DNA of 64,000 nt, taken from the NCBI RefSeq assembly GCF_014202275.1, contig NZ_JACHGF010000006.1, positions 62,001 through 126,000 of the forward strand, read 5' to 3'. The notes under the pieces are model-generated. The model saw only the letters and a list, made by a program, of their open reading frames with translations, was not told the origin of the DNA and did not search any database. The position numbers and the translations under genes were made by a program. Below, piece after piece: positions 1-9,668 of the stretch. Each line of letters starts with the position of its first letter. Position 1 is the stretch's first letter. Source of the DNA: Rhabdobacter roseus (lineage in GTDB: Bacteria; Bacteroidota; Bacteroidia; Cytophagales; Spirosomataceae).

Positions 1-1449
1 GTAGGCATACGCAAAGCCATCGGTGCGCAGCGGTTCCAGCTATCGGTTCAGTTTATGGGCGAGTCGGTTTTACTGGCTTTTATGGCGCTGGTACTGGCGG
101 TACTTTTGGTCAAGTTGGTTCTGCCGGGCATGAGTCAGTTCAGCCAGCGCGCGCTCGAATTTTCCATTTTTAGTAATCCGCCGTTGCTGTTAGCTACCTT
201 GGCCGGAACGATCGTCATCGGGCTATTTTCGGGCTTGTACCCTGCGGCCTTCTTGTCGGCTTTTCAACCCATTAAAGTACTGAAGGGTACTTTGCAGATC
301 GGTAAAAGTACCTTTCGGAGTGCTTTGGTGGTGGCGCAATTTACCAGCGCGGTCTTCCTGATTACGGCTACGGGTTTTGCCGTAAAACAACTTCATTTCA
401 TGCAAGATAAGGACCCCGGTTTTGACCGGGAGCAAGTCGTCATTATTCCGCTCGATTCCAGATCGGGCCCTAAGTACCAGTCGCTGAAAGAGGAGCTGCT
501 TTCCAATACCTTCGTGGAAGCCGTAACCGGTTCGCAGCAGCGCCTGGGCAATAACTTTCACCAGACGGGCGTCCGGTTTCAGGGCGACGGCCCCGCCCGA
601 GAAATGGCTGCCTCCCAAGTGATCGTCGATCCGGACTACCTTTCGTTGTACAAAATAAAACTCTTAGCCGGGCGCAATTTTAAGGACGAACCCGCCGACA
701 ACGCCCGCACGTACATCGTCAATGAAGCCCTGGCCAAGGAGTTGCTGAAAGACCAGCCGGATTCGTCCTACGAATCGTTACTCGGAAAGCGCTTCGGATT
801 TGGGGGGATGGATTCGCTCAGTACCATCGTGGGCGTGGCTCAAGATTTCAACTTCAATTCGCTGCATCATAAGATAGAAACGCTCTGTCTTTTTAATCAA
901 AAAGATTGGGGATACAGCGAGATGTCGGTGCGTATCAGGGGCAAAGAAACCAAGGCGACGCTGGCGGCTATACAGGCGATCTGGAACCGGCAGGTACCTG
1001 AGCAAGATTTTAGCTACTCCTTTCTGGATGAGCATTTTGCGGAGCTGTACCAGGCCGATAGCCAGGTGAGTAAGCTGGTGGGAATATTGGCCGCGCTGGC
1101 GATCTTCGTATCTTGCCTGGGGTTATTTGGTCTGGCGTCGTATTCGGCCGAGCGAAGAATAAAAGAAATTGGGGTACGAAAAGTACTGGGCGCTTCCGTA
1201 ACGGGTATCGTGTCCCTGCTCTCCAGAGATTTTATGAGGCTGGTGATTCTTTCCATCCTCATTGCCACGCCCGTGGCCTGGTGGGCCATCACTACCTGGC
1301 TGCAGCAGTTTGCCTACCGCATCACCACCGAATGGTGGGTCTTTGTCGTGGCGGGATTTATGGCCGTTGCGGTAGCGCTACTCACCATCAGCTTCCAGGC
1401 CCTTAAAGCCGCGCTGATGGACCCCGTCAAGAGCCTGCGGAGTGAATAG
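1..1449 (+). CDS. FtsX/MacB-type ABC permease A, 5'-truncated by window edge
   Basis: The reading frame is open from base 1 and enters inside the first FtsX domain (VGIRKAIGAQ), so about 300 N-terminal residues lie outside the window; the ATG at 55 is internal. Visible in order are the rest of FtsX domain 1 ending in SGLYPAAFLSAFQPIKVLKG, a TM helix (nt 325-390), the second periplasmic domain with the family motifs LAGRNF and VAQDFNFNSL, and FtsX domain 2 with AERRIKEIGVRKVLGAS near nt 1150-1200. It ends ALMDPVKSLRSE, with Asp replacing the Asn found in most neighbours. It is an inner-membrane protein whose substrate cannot be told from sequence. A 432-bp spacer with palindromes and a candidate promoter separates it from the next permease. 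Confidence 0.92.
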   Translation, partial: VGIRKAIGAQRFQLSVQFMGESVLLAFMALVLAVLLVKLVLPGMSQFSQRALEFSIFSNPPLLLATLAGTIVIGLFSGLYPAAFLSAFQPIKVLKGTLQIGKSTFRSALVVAQFTSAVFLITATGFAVKQLHFMQDKDPGFDREQVVIIPLDSRSGPKYQSLKEELLSNTFVEAVTGSQQRLGNNFHQTGVRFQGDGPAREMAASQVIVDPDYLSLYKIKLLAGRNFKDEPADNARTYIVNEALAKELLKDQPDSSYESLLGKRFGFGGMDSLSTIVGVAQDFNFNSLHHKIETLCLFNQKDWGYSEMSVRIRGKETKATLAAIQAIWNRQVPEQDFSYSFLDEHFAELYQADSQVSKLVGILAALAIFVSCLGLFGLASYSAERRIKEIGVRKVLGASVTGIVSLLSRDFMRLVILSILIATPVAWWAITTWLQQFAYRITTEWWVFVVAGFMAVAVALLTISFQALKAALMDPVKSLRSE

Positions 1450-1484
1450 TTTTGGGCATAGAGCCTTGGGACATAGGGTTTGGT

Positions 1485-1543
1485 AAGGGTACTTTTCAGC
1501 AAAGTACCCTTGCACCGCGCCCTTTCTCGGGCGGAGAAAGGGC
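1485..1543. repeat. Composite palindromic spacer repeat (two hairpins)
   Basis: Two adjacent inverted repeats follow the stop of permease A. The first (1485-1511) has 11-bp arms AAGGGTACTTT/AAAGTACCCTT around a 5-nt loop. The second (1519-1543) has 10-bp arms GCCCTTTCTC/GAGAAAGGGC and a CGGGGAT tail. The same pair recurs in other permease spacers. It could terminate or stabilise the transcript, or be a REP-like element. No U-tract follows, so a classical terminator is less likely. Confidence 0.8.
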
Positions 1544-1676
1544 CGGGGATTACGCCATGGGACTGCCCCAATTCCATGGGGTCAATTAGAGGTACCTACT
1601 CACGAAAAAAGGAGACCACTGCCCACTGCTCCGTACCCACTGCCACAAAGTACCCTGTTCGGAGGCGTACAAAAAC

Positions 1677-1762
1677 TGTTCATTTTCGGACGATTTTGAT
1701 ACTTTGCTAATAGATAAACAATTGGCGATCAGTGGTTAATTGATCCTGGCATAGCGTTGGTA
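1677..1762 (+). promoter_or_regulatory. Candidate enhancer site plus sigma-54-like -24/-12 element (degenerate copy)
   Basis: TGTTCA-TTTT-CGGACG at 1677-1692 matches the palindrome TGTCCG-N4-CGGACA in 9 of 12 arm positions. After 54 nt comes TGGCATA-GCGT-TGGTA (1747-1762), in which the -24 half (TGGCATA) is good and the -12 half is poor against TTGCW. The same arrangement with nearly the same gap precedes the permeases at 18190, 29569 and 58513. The permease B start is 120 nt downstream. This is the weakest of the four copies and rests mainly on the conserved spacing. Confidence 0.4.
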
Positions 1763-1881
1763 GTACATTGCACGGCGGGTAGTTTTTAGGGGCTATGTGG
1801 GAGGTACTTTTAGGAATCCATTCCTGAAAGTACCTCTGCTCCCATGTCAACAAGTACCCAGGTTATTAACGCTCAAAAGCT

Positions 1882-4359
1882 ATGCTCCAAAACTACCTCA
1901 AGATCGCCTTTCGTCACTTCCGGCGACAAGCTTTCTTCTCGCTCATCAACGTATCCGGGCTGGCCGTGGGCCTGGCGGCCTGCTGGCTCATTGGGCTGTA
2001 CGTTTTTCACGAGAAAAATTACGATACCTTCTTGCCTTATTCGGATCGGGTTTGCGCAGTGGCCTTCGACATCAAAATGGGCGACCAGGAGGCCTTCACT
2101 ACCAACACACCGCCGCCCGTCGGGGCGCGGCTGGTAGAGGATTTTCCCGAAATAGAAATGGCCGCCCGTACCTTCAATCTGGGCAGTGTGGTGGTACAAC
2201 GGGAAGCCATGAATGGCAAGGTACCCCTTACTTTCAATGAATACAACACCGCGATGGCCGCCGACACGGCTTTTCTGGAGCTATTCGGTTTCCCGATGGT
2301 AGCGGGCGACCCCCGCACCGCCCTCGACAAACCCGGCAGCGTAGTGCTGACGGAGAGCATGGCTCGGAAGTACTTTGGCGACCAAGCTGCGCTAGGGCAG
2401 TCTTTGAAACTGAACAACTACCCCTACCAGGTAACGGGAATCGTGCAGGAGTTACCCACCAATTCCACGGTGCAGTTTGGATTTCTGGCATCTATGGCCA
2501 ACTTCTCGGTGGTAGAACGATTTTCGTGGAGTTGGATCTGGCTACAGGTCGATACCTGGGTGCGGCTGCGCCAACCCGCCACCGAGCCTACGCTGGCTGC
2601 TTTGGAAAATAAATTTCCGACGATGGTACGTACCTACGCGCCTGCTGCCTACGCGCGAATAGGGCAGGATTTGGAAGAGCAGTTCAAAAAAGGTGACCGC
2701 CTTGATGTAAAACTTCTTCCCCTCGAAAAGCTGCATTTGAACTACACGGGGCTTATTTCACGCCTGAACACCCTCGGCGACGGACAACAAGTCGGGATGT
2801 TTGCCATCATTGGTGGTTTAATTCTGCTCCTGGCCTGCGTCAATTTTATGAATCTCAGCACGGCCCGCTCCATGCAGCGGGCGCAGGAGGTAGGGGTACG
2901 TAAGGCGCTGGGCTCACAGCGGAGCGCGCTAGTGGCGCAATTTCTGGTCGAGTCGCTGCTGTTGAGCCTAGCGGCCATGCTCCTGGCTGCCTTACTAACG
3001 AGCGCAGTGCTTCCTTTTTACAATAATCTGACGGGGCTCGCACTATTTCCCAGTGATCTTTTTTCGCCGAAAATTCTCGGTTTTGTCACGCTACTACCCA
3101 TTATAACAGGCTTGCTAGGGGGGCTTTACCCGGCTTTTTATTTGTCACGATTTAAGGCCATCGAGATGTTTAAGTCCGTTGGCGCGCGGGTGAGGGGTGG
3201 GCTTGTATCGGTGCGCAGCGGGCTCGTCGTGTTTCAGTTCACGGTTTCCATCGTGCTCATGCTGGGTTCGATCGTGGTGTTTCGGCAGTTGGAATTTGCC
3301 CAAAAGCAATCGCCCGGCCTGAATCGTGAACATGTACTGGTGGTCGAAAATGTACGCCACCTTGCCACGCCTTCGATGCGGGAGGATTTCAGGCAGCAAC
3401 TGGCCAGCCTGCCCGAAGCATTGGACGCTACACATGCTACATTTTTACCTTCTTTGGGTAGTTTTGGCGACTTTTATGAGCCGGAACAAGGCGACGAAGA
3501 AAATGCTGTCGTCTCCAGCATCCCTATTGGCTCTTACCTGACCGACGCAGATTTTGTGCCTACCCTGGGTATCGAAATCCTGGCTGGGCGCAACTTTCGC
3601 CCCCATTCGGTCAGCGATTCGGCCTCTGTTATCCTGAACGAAACGGCGGTCAGGGCGATTGGCTGGAAAGATCCGATCGGAAAATGGCTCCGCTATCCGG
3701 GTAATGCCAACCAACGTTTTCAGGTGGTCGGGGTTATGCGTGATTTTAACGATGCTTCGGTACGTACCGTGATCGAACCCATGGCGCTATTTCACGAAGC
3801 ATCTAAGACCTACCAGACTTGGGGCTCGTACATGGCCCTGCGACTGCGTGCTGGTACTGAGAAACAGGCCGTTGAAAAAATCGCTGCTTTGTGGAATAAA
3901 GCCGTGCCGGAAGTACCCTTCGATTATGATTTTTTGGACGCTACCTTCGCCAGACTCTACCGTTCTGAGGCCCGGATGAGCACCGTTCTAAACATCCTTA
4001 CCGGGCTGGCTCTATTCATTGGCTGTCTGGGGCTGTTTGCGCTGGCGGCTTATACCGCCGAAAGTCGCATCAAGGAGATCGGTGTGCGTAAGGTACTTGG
4101 CGCGAGCGTGGCCAGTATTGTCTCGCTGCTTTCTACGGATTTTCTTAAACTCGTTGTGGTGGCTATTGTCATCGCTACGCCCATCGCCTGGTACATCATG
4201 AACACCTGGCTGGCGGATTTTACCTATAAAATTGACTTAGAATGGTGGTACTTTGCCGGGGCTGGCGGGCTGGCCGTGGGTATTGCGCTGCTCACCATCA
4301 GCTTCCAGGCCATCAAAGCCGCGCTGATGAACCCGGTGGAGTCGCTGCGCAGCGAGTGA
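1882..4359 (+). CDS. FtsX/MacB-type ABC permease B
   Basis: An 825-residue inner-membrane permease and the first complete copy of the array. TM1 is at about residues 18-42 (start M-L-Q-N-Y-L-K-I-A-F), followed by a MacB_PCD-type periplasmic domain (about 45-300) and TM2 at about 306-328. The FtsX coupling segment TARSMQRAQEVGVRKALGS is near 325-345, with TM3-TM4 ending GGLYPAFYLSRF, and TM5 is near 447-466. The second periplasmic domain has LAGRNF and VMRDFNDAS, in place of the usual VKDFH. FtsX domain 2 carries ESRIKEIGVRKVLGAS near 727-742, and TM7-TM8 end ALMNPVESLRSE. FtsX/MacB permeases normally pair with a separate ATPase and move or mechanically couple to periplasmic clients; no partner is encoded here. 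It heads a likely five-gene unit (to 14728) behind the candidate promoter at 1747. Confidence 0.93.
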   Translation: MLQNYLKIAFRHFRRQAFFSLINVSGLAVGLAACWLIGLYVFHEKNYDTFLPYSDRVCAVAFDIKMGDQEAFTTNTPPPVGARLVEDFPEIEMAARTFNLGSVVVQREAMNGKVPLTFNEYNTAMAADTAFLELFGFPMVAGDPRTALDKPGSVVLTESMARKYFGDQAALGQSLKLNNYPYQVTGIVQELPTNSTVQFGFLASMANFSVVERFSWSWIWLQVDTWVRLRQPATEPTLAALENKFPTMVRTYAPAAYARIGQDLEEQFKKGDRLDVKLLPLEKLHLNYTGLISRLNTLGDGQQVGMFAIIGGLILLLACVNFMNLSTARSMQRAQEVGVRKALGSQRSALVAQFLVESLLLSLAAMLLAALLTSAVLPFYNNLTGLALFPSDLFSPKILGFVTLLPIITGLLGGLYPAFYLSRFKAIEMFKSVGARVRGGLVSVRSGLVVFQFTVSIVLMLGSIVVFRQLEFAQKQSPGLNREHVLVVENVRHLATPSMREDFRQQLASLPEALDATHATFLPSLGSFGDFYEPEQGDEENAVVSSIPIGSYLTDADFVPTLGIEILAGRNFRPHSVSDSASVILNETAVRAIGWKDPIGKWLRYPGNANQRFQVVGVMRDFNDASVRTVIEPMALFHEASKTYQTWGSYMALRLRAGTEKQAVEKIAALWNKAVPEVPFDYDFLDATFARLYRSEARMSTVLNILTGLALFIGCLGLFALAAYTAESRIKEIGVRKVLGASVASIVSLLSTDFLKLVVVAIVIATPIAWYIMNTWLADFTYKIDLEWWYFAGAGGLAVGIALLTISFQAIKAALMNPVESLRSE

Positions 4360-4490
4360 CTAGGATAGAGCAGTGGGCGTGGGGCATAGGGTAGTTTAGA
4401 GTTGAAAGTGTAAAGTACCCCAAAGTACCCTCTGCCCTTATCCCTCCGCCCCATGCTCAAAAAAGTACCTTATAAAAAACAACTACAGCC

Positions 4491-6926
4491 ATGATCCGCA
4501 ACTACCTCAAAATTGCCCGGCGGAATCTTTTGAAAAACAAGATGAATACCGCCATTAACATCATCGGGCTATCCATTGGCATGGCCTGCTGCATTCTGAT
4601 CGTGATGTACGTCGTCGATGAGCGCAGCTACGACCGCTACTGGCCCAACGGCGAGCGTATCTACCGAGTGGCGCTGGAACGCAAGTACCCCGACCGCGTG
4701 GCGAAGTACGCCATCATCCCAGATTCTTACGCCTCCGTACTGAAACGAGACATTCCGGGCGTGGAGGAGGTGGTGCGGCTTTTTACCCTCACTCGCAACG
4801 CACCGGCGGTATTCAAGTACCAGGGGCGGGTCTTTGAAGAAAGCAACGTACTGGCGGCGGACTCCACCTTCTTCGAGGTGTTCCAAACGGCGCTTATCCG
4901 CGGTAACCCAGATCAGGTACTCAACCGACCCAATACGGTGGTACTAACCCAGCAAACGGCCCGCCGACTCTTTGGTAAGGCCAATCCAGTAGGTAAGGTG
5001 ATTGAGCTCGTGCAGGGACCAAAACTAGAGGTTACGGGTGTTTGCGCTGACTTGCCCCCCAATATCCACTTTACTTTTGACTTTCTGCTGTCGACGGTGG
5101 CCCAACCGAATGCGGCCCAACCCGAAAATTTCATCAGTTTTTCGGCTACGACCTACCTGCGGCTCAAACCCGAGGTTCAACCTAAAACCGTGCAGGCGCA
5201 GTTTCCGACGCTGGTCGAGAAATACGCTGCCGGACAGGTACAGCGAAACTTTGGCGTGTCGTACAAAGAGTACCTCAAAGCGGGCAGCGGCTACTTTTAT
5301 TTCCTGCAACCGTTGCGGGGTATTCACCTGAATTCTCATCTTGAAGATGAACTGGGTAGCAACGGGAGTCAGACGTTGGTGACGATTTTCTCGCTCATCG
5401 CCATGTTCGTGCTTTTGATTGCCGCCATTAATTTTATGAACCTGGCCACCGCACGCTCGGCCGAACGGGCGCGCGAGGTAGGCATTCGCAAATCGCTCGG
5501 CTCCACGAAAAGCCAGTTGGCGATGCAGTTCCTGACCGAATCGGTGCTGCTGAGTCTCTTTAGTTTCGGGATTGCGGTGTTACTAGTAGCGGGTCTGTTG
5601 CCTTACTTCAACGATCTGGCGGGCAAGGAACTTTCCCTGTCGTTTCTGGCGGGCTGGCGTCTGCCCGCTTTTTTGTTGCTGGCGGGGGGCATTGGTTTGC
5701 TGGCGGGTAGCTATCCGGCGGGTGTACTGGCGGCTTTTGAGCCGATCAAAGTTTTGAAAGGTAAATTTTCGGCTACCCGGCAGGGGTACCTGCTCCGCAA
5801 TGGGCTGGTGGTTTTCCAGTTTGCCATTTCGGTGGCTCTGATTGTGTGCACGCTGGTGGTGTTCCGGCAAATGCACTATATCCAGACCAAAGAACTAGGT
5901 TTTAACAAAGAGGCGGTCATTACCATCCAGGGCGCAGGATTCCTGAATAAGAACACGCGGGCTTTCAAGGAAGAAGCCAGCCAACTGGCCGGTGTGAAGC
6001 AGGTAGGTGGCACCAGCTCGACGCCGGATGCTCAGAATTTTTTCGGCATTACCTTTCGGAGGCCTGCCGAAACCGAAACCGTTACGGGTCGGGCGATGGT
6101 GATTGATGACGAGTACTTGGCCTCGATGGGTATGACTATGCTTACCGGACGGTCGTTTTCCCGCGATTTCAACGATTCGCTGTCGGTGATTCTGAACGAG
6201 GAGGCTGTCCGCGAGTTGGGCCTGACCGACCCCATTGGCAAGCAAGTAAAAAGTCCCGATACCTTCGGGGCGGCCCAAGCTGAGCTAACCTACACGGTGG
6301 TGGGGGTAGTAAAAAACTTCCATTTCGCTTCACTGCACCAGCGTATTACGCCCCTCTTCATTCTGCACGACAAAGTGTTCAATGGATTCAATAATCAAAT
6401 CGTCATGCGGTTCAGCGCTCCGAATCCCCAGGCCGCCATCACCCAAACAGAAGCGCTCTGGAAAAGGTACCTGCCCGATCAGCCTTTCCACTATTCGTTT
6501 TTGGATACCGACTGGAACCGGCTGTACCAGTCCGAACAAGTTTCGGAACGGATTTTCAGTCTGTTCTCTCTATTGGCCATCTTCATCGCCTGCATGGGAC
6601 TACTGGGCCTGGTCATCTACGTGATCCAGCAGCGCGTGAAGGAAATCGGCATCCGCAAGGTACTGGGTGCGAGTGTCACCAGCATCGTCGCGTTACTTTC
6701 CAAAGATTTTCTCAAACTGGTACTCATCGCTATCCTGATAGCCACGCCCGTGGCCTGGTACGCCATGAGCCGGTGGCTGGCTGATTTTGCCTATAAAATC
6801 GAGCTCGAATGGTGGATTTTTGCTTTGGCGGGCGCGCTGGCAGTGGGTATTGCGCTGCTTACAGTGAGTTTCCAAGCCATCAAAGCAGCGTTGATGAACC
6901 CGCTGGAGTCTTTGCGTAGTGAGTAA
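4491..6926 (+). CDS. FtsX/MacB-type ABC permease C
   Basis: An 811-residue permease starting MIRNYLKIARRNLLKNKMNT at an ATG preceded by CAGCC. FtsX domain 1 has TARSAERAREVGIRKSLGS near residue 317-336, and the TM4 loop reads AGSYPAGVLAAFEPIKVLKG. The second periplasmic domain shows LTGRSFSRDF, a conserved ILNEEAV, and VVKNFHFASL. FtsX domain 2 has QQRVKEIGIRKVLGAS near 713 and the C-terminus is ALMNPLESLRSE. The segment from this motif to the C-terminus is closely similar at DNA level to permease D. The 131-bp spacer upstream holds three AAAGTACC copies and no hairpin of the CCCTTTCTCC type, which fits co-transcription with B. Confidence 0.93.
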   Translation: MIRNYLKIARRNLLKNKMNTAINIIGLSIGMACCILIVMYVVDERSYDRYWPNGERIYRVALERKYPDRVAKYAIIPDSYASVLKRDIPGVEEVVRLFTLTRNAPAVFKYQGRVFEESNVLAADSTFFEVFQTALIRGNPDQVLNRPNTVVLTQQTARRLFGKANPVGKVIELVQGPKLEVTGVCADLPPNIHFTFDFLLSTVAQPNAAQPENFISFSATTYLRLKPEVQPKTVQAQFPTLVEKYAAGQVQRNFGVSYKEYLKAGSGYFYFLQPLRGIHLNSHLEDELGSNGSQTLVTIFSLIAMFVLLIAAINFMNLATARSAERAREVGIRKSLGSTKSQLAMQFLTESVLLSLFSFGIAVLLVAGLLPYFNDLAGKELSLSFLAGWRLPAFLLLAGGIGLLAGSYPAGVLAAFEPIKVLKGKFSATRQGYLLRNGLVVFQFAISVALIVCTLVVFRQMHYIQTKELGFNKEAVITIQGAGFLNKNTRAFKEEASQLAGVKQVGGTSSTPDAQNFFGITFRRPAETETVTGRAMVIDDEYLASMGMTMLTGRSFSRDFNDSLSVILNEEAVRELGLTDPIGKQVKSPDTFGAAQAELTYTVVGVVKNFHFASLHQRITPLFILHDKVFNGFNNQIVMRFSAPNPQAAITQTEALWKRYLPDQPFHYSFLDTDWNRLYQSEQVSERIFSLFSLLAIFIACMGLLGLVIYVIQQRVKEIGIRKVLGASVTSIVALLSKDFLKLVLIAILIATPVAWYAMSRWLADFAYKIELEWWIFALAGALAVGIALLTVSFQAIKAALMNPLESLRSE

Positions 6927-7117
6927 ATAGCCTGGAAGGGTAAGGGGGATTCGTTCGGTAGCTTTTCTACCGTTGACGCCATGAGGTACCCCAGGCAGCG
7001 GCGCGAACAACGCGTTTTAACTTTTGACCCAAATCATATTTAAAACCCTGCGTAAACGCCGATTCTTCTAGTAAATTTTAACCTACCATACTAAATACTA
7101 ACCAACCCCTCACTCTC

Positions 7118-9553
7118 ATGCTCTCTAATTACCTGAAAATAGCCTACCGGAACCTCTTGCGCAGCAAGGCGTTTTCGGCCATCAATATCGTTGGGCTGGC
7201 TTTCGGGCTGGCTACCTGCCTGATCATCGGCCTGTTTGTGCTGGACGAGCTGAACTACGACCGTTTTCATGAGAAAGCCGACCGCATTGTGCGGGTGACG
7301 TTCAAGGCCAACATGAGCGGCAATAAGATCAACGAAGCTACCGTCATGCCGCCCACGGCCAAAACCTTGCAGCGCGAGTACCCCGAAGTACTGGAAGCCA
7401 CGCGGCTGCGGCAGGCTATGGCCTTTAAGCTGGCCAAAGATGACAAGGTATTCAAAGAATACGGCGTAGCCTTTGTCGATTCCAATTTTCTGCAGGTGTT
7501 TACTTTTCCCCTGGTGAAGGGCAATCCCAACACGGCTTTGCTTCGACCGAATACGCTGGTTATTTCGGAAAAAATGGCCCAAAAGTACTTTGGCAACGAA
7601 GACCCGATCGGGAAAGCCCTCAAAACCAATAACTACGAGGAGGTACTTGAGGTGACGGGTGTCATGGCCGATATGCCGACCCACTCGCATTTTCATTTTG
7701 ACTTCCTGATTTCAATGGCCGGTCTGGCCGAAGCCCAGGTCAATTCCTGGATGCAGTCGGAGTTTTTTACCTACCTGCTGCTGCCCGACGGCTACGATTA
7801 CCGGCAGCTGCAGGCCAAGCTCCCGCAGGTAGTAGAAAAGTACATGGGGCCGGAAATCAGGCAGGCCTTTGGCATGAACTACGCGGAGTTTCGGAAGCAG
7901 GGCAATGAGCTGGGTTTGCAGCTTCAGCCACTGACGGACATTCACTTGTATGCTGACTTTGATTATGATCTGGGGCCGTCCGGCGATGTGCGCTACGTCT
8001 ATATGTTTGGGGCCATTGCGCTGTTCATGCTGCTGATCGCCTGCATCAATTTCATGAACCTCAGCACCGCCGGAGCCTCGAAACGAGCGCGGGAAGTGGG
8101 TATTCGTAAAGTCATGGGTTCGGTGAAAAGTACCCTGGTCAGCCAATTTTTGCTCGAATCGCTGCTGCTGACCGCCGTGGCGCTGGTACTGGCGGTGGCC
8201 CTGGTGTGGCTGGCTTTACCGTTTTTTAATGATCTGGCCGACAAAAATCTGACGCTCAACTTTACCAAGGTACCCTGGCTGTTGCCCGGTTTGTTGCTTT
8301 TGGGTCTGGCCGTGGGCATTATGGCGGGTAGCTATCCGGCCTTTTTTCTTTCGTCTTTCAAACCCATCACGGTACTGAAAGGAGGCTCCAGTCCCGGCCG
8401 TTTGACGAACGGGCGGCGTAGTATTGGCTTGCGAAGTACCTTGGTGGTGGTGCAGTTTTGCATTTCCTTCGTCCTCATCGTCGGCACTGCGGTGGTGTAC
8501 CAGCAACTGCAATTTATCCAAAATGCCAAGCTGGGCTACGACAAAGAACAGGTACTTGTGTTGCAGGGTACTTACCGTTTGGGGCAAAACGAGCAGCTGT
8601 TCAAAAAGCAACTTTTGCAGGATTCGCGGGTCGTGGACGTGACCGTTTCGGGCTACGTTCCCGCCGGGCCTTCGTACAACAATAATTTTATGGTATATGG
8701 CGACGATAAAGTCAACGAGTTTACAAAGGGCATTCGCTACGATGTAGACGAAAACTACATTCCGACGCTGGGTATGAGTATGGTGGCCGGGCGAAATTTT
8801 TCGCCGGAGTTTGGTACGGATTCTTCGGCTATCATCCTGAACGAAACCGCCGCCCGGGAAATGGGGTGGGGGCACGACGCTGTCGGCCATACCGTTACCC
8901 GGCCCAACAACGAGGGTACCAAAACAACCTACCACGTTATCGGCGTGGTGAAGGACTTTCATTTCAAATCGCTGCACGAGCGCATTACGCCGCTGATGAT
9001 GACGCTGGGCCACAACGGCGGCGCGATCCTGGCCAAAGTAAAAACCCGAGATTTGCCCGCGCTGATCACCGCCGTAGAAAAACGGTGGAAGGACCTGGTG
9101 GTGGACGAGCCGCTGGAGTATTCGTTCCTGGAGGAAAACTTCAACGCCACCTACCGCGCCGAACAGAAGACGGGACAAATCCTGGGCCTGTTTGCCGGGC
9201 TCACCATCTTTGTGGCCTGTCTGGGGCTGTTCGGCCTGGCTACCTTCACCGCCGAGCAACGCACCAAAGAAATCGGAGTCCGTAAGGTACTTGGTGCTTC
9301 TGTGACCAGTGTTGTGGCGTTGCTTTCCAAAGATTTCCTCAAACTGGTACTCATCGCCATCCTGATCGCCACGCCCGTGGCCTGGTACGCCATGCATTTC
9401 TGGTTGCAGGATTTTGCCTACAAGATCGACATCGCGTGGTGGGTCTTTGCGCTGGCAGGTACTTTGGCCGTGGGCATTGCCCTATTGACGGTAAGTTTTC
9501 AAAGCGTGAAAGCAGCGTTGATGAACCCGGTGGAGTCTTTGCGAAGTGAATGA
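7118..9553 (+). CDS. FtsX/MacB-type ABC permease D
   Basis: An 811-residue permease starting MLSNYLKIAYRNLLRSKAFS. In FtsX domain 1 the usual TARS reads TAGAS, followed by KRAREVGIRKVMGS near residue 313-331. The second periplasmic domain has VAGRNFSPEF, IILNETAAREMGW and VVKDFHFKSL. FtsX domain 2 has EQRTKEIGVRKVLGAS near 713, with the DNA for K-V-L-G spelled AAGGTACTTGG as in many neighbours. It ends ALMNPVESLRSE. The 191-bp spacer before it is less repetitive than others; it holds a small CGGTAG/CTACCG hairpin near 6957 and an AT-rich leader, so an extra promoter there is possible, but no clear TAnnTTTG box was found. Confidence 0.93.
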   Translation: MLSNYLKIAYRNLLRSKAFSAINIVGLAFGLATCLIIGLFVLDELNYDRFHEKADRIVRVTFKANMSGNKINEATVMPPTAKTLQREYPEVLEATRLRQAMAFKLAKDDKVFKEYGVAFVDSNFLQVFTFPLVKGNPNTALLRPNTLVISEKMAQKYFGNEDPIGKALKTNNYEEVLEVTGVMADMPTHSHFHFDFLISMAGLAEAQVNSWMQSEFFTYLLLPDGYDYRQLQAKLPQVVEKYMGPEIRQAFGMNYAEFRKQGNELGLQLQPLTDIHLYADFDYDLGPSGDVRYVYMFGAIALFMLLIACINFMNLSTAGASKRAREVGIRKVMGSVKSTLVSQFLLESLLLTAVALVLAVALVWLALPFFNDLADKNLTLNFTKVPWLLPGLLLLGLAVGIMAGSYPAFFLSSFKPITVLKGGSSPGRLTNGRRSIGLRSTLVVVQFCISFVLIVGTAVVYQQLQFIQNAKLGYDKEQVLVLQGTYRLGQNEQLFKKQLLQDSRVVDVTVSGYVPAGPSYNNNFMVYGDDKVNEFTKGIRYDVDENYIPTLGMSMVAGRNFSPEFGTDSSAIILNETAAREMGWGHDAVGHTVTRPNNEGTKTTYHVIGVVKDFHFKSLHERITPLMMTLGHNGGAILAKVKTRDLPALITAVEKRWKDLVVDEPLEYSFLEENFNATYRAEQKTGQILGLFAGLTIFVACLGLFGLATFTAEQRTKEIGVRKVLGASVTSVVALLSKDFLKLVLIAILIATPVAWYAMHFWLQDFAYKIDIAWWVFALAGTLAVGIALLTVSFQSVKAALMNPVESLRSE

Positions 9554-9604
9554 TGGAGTAGAGAGTATTAGCGTATAAAGTGAAAAGTACCCCCATACAA
9601 GCGC

Positions 9605-9624
9605 CCTTTCTCAGCGGAGAAAGG
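9605..9624. repeat. CCTTTCTC/GAGAAAGG palindromic spacer repeat
   Basis: An 8-bp inverted repeat with a 4-nt loop and a GGGATAGAGGC tail, in the 115-bp spacer between permeases D and E. It is a shortened copy of the CCCTTTCTCC-N3-GGAGAAAGGG element found in at least eight other spacers of the window. Confidence 0.75.
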
Positions 9625-9668
9625 ACTAGGGATAGAGGCAATATTAAAAAAAACAATACAACCCTATT

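Noticed and set aside
1480-1710. Small + strand frame after permease A
   Set aside because: It reads straight through the composite palindromes and has no protein-like features.
1750-1775. Alternative -24/-12 reading TGGTAGTACATTGCA before permease B
   Set aside because: The GG to GC distance is one base short, and it does not keep the 52-54 nt gap to the upstream palindrome.
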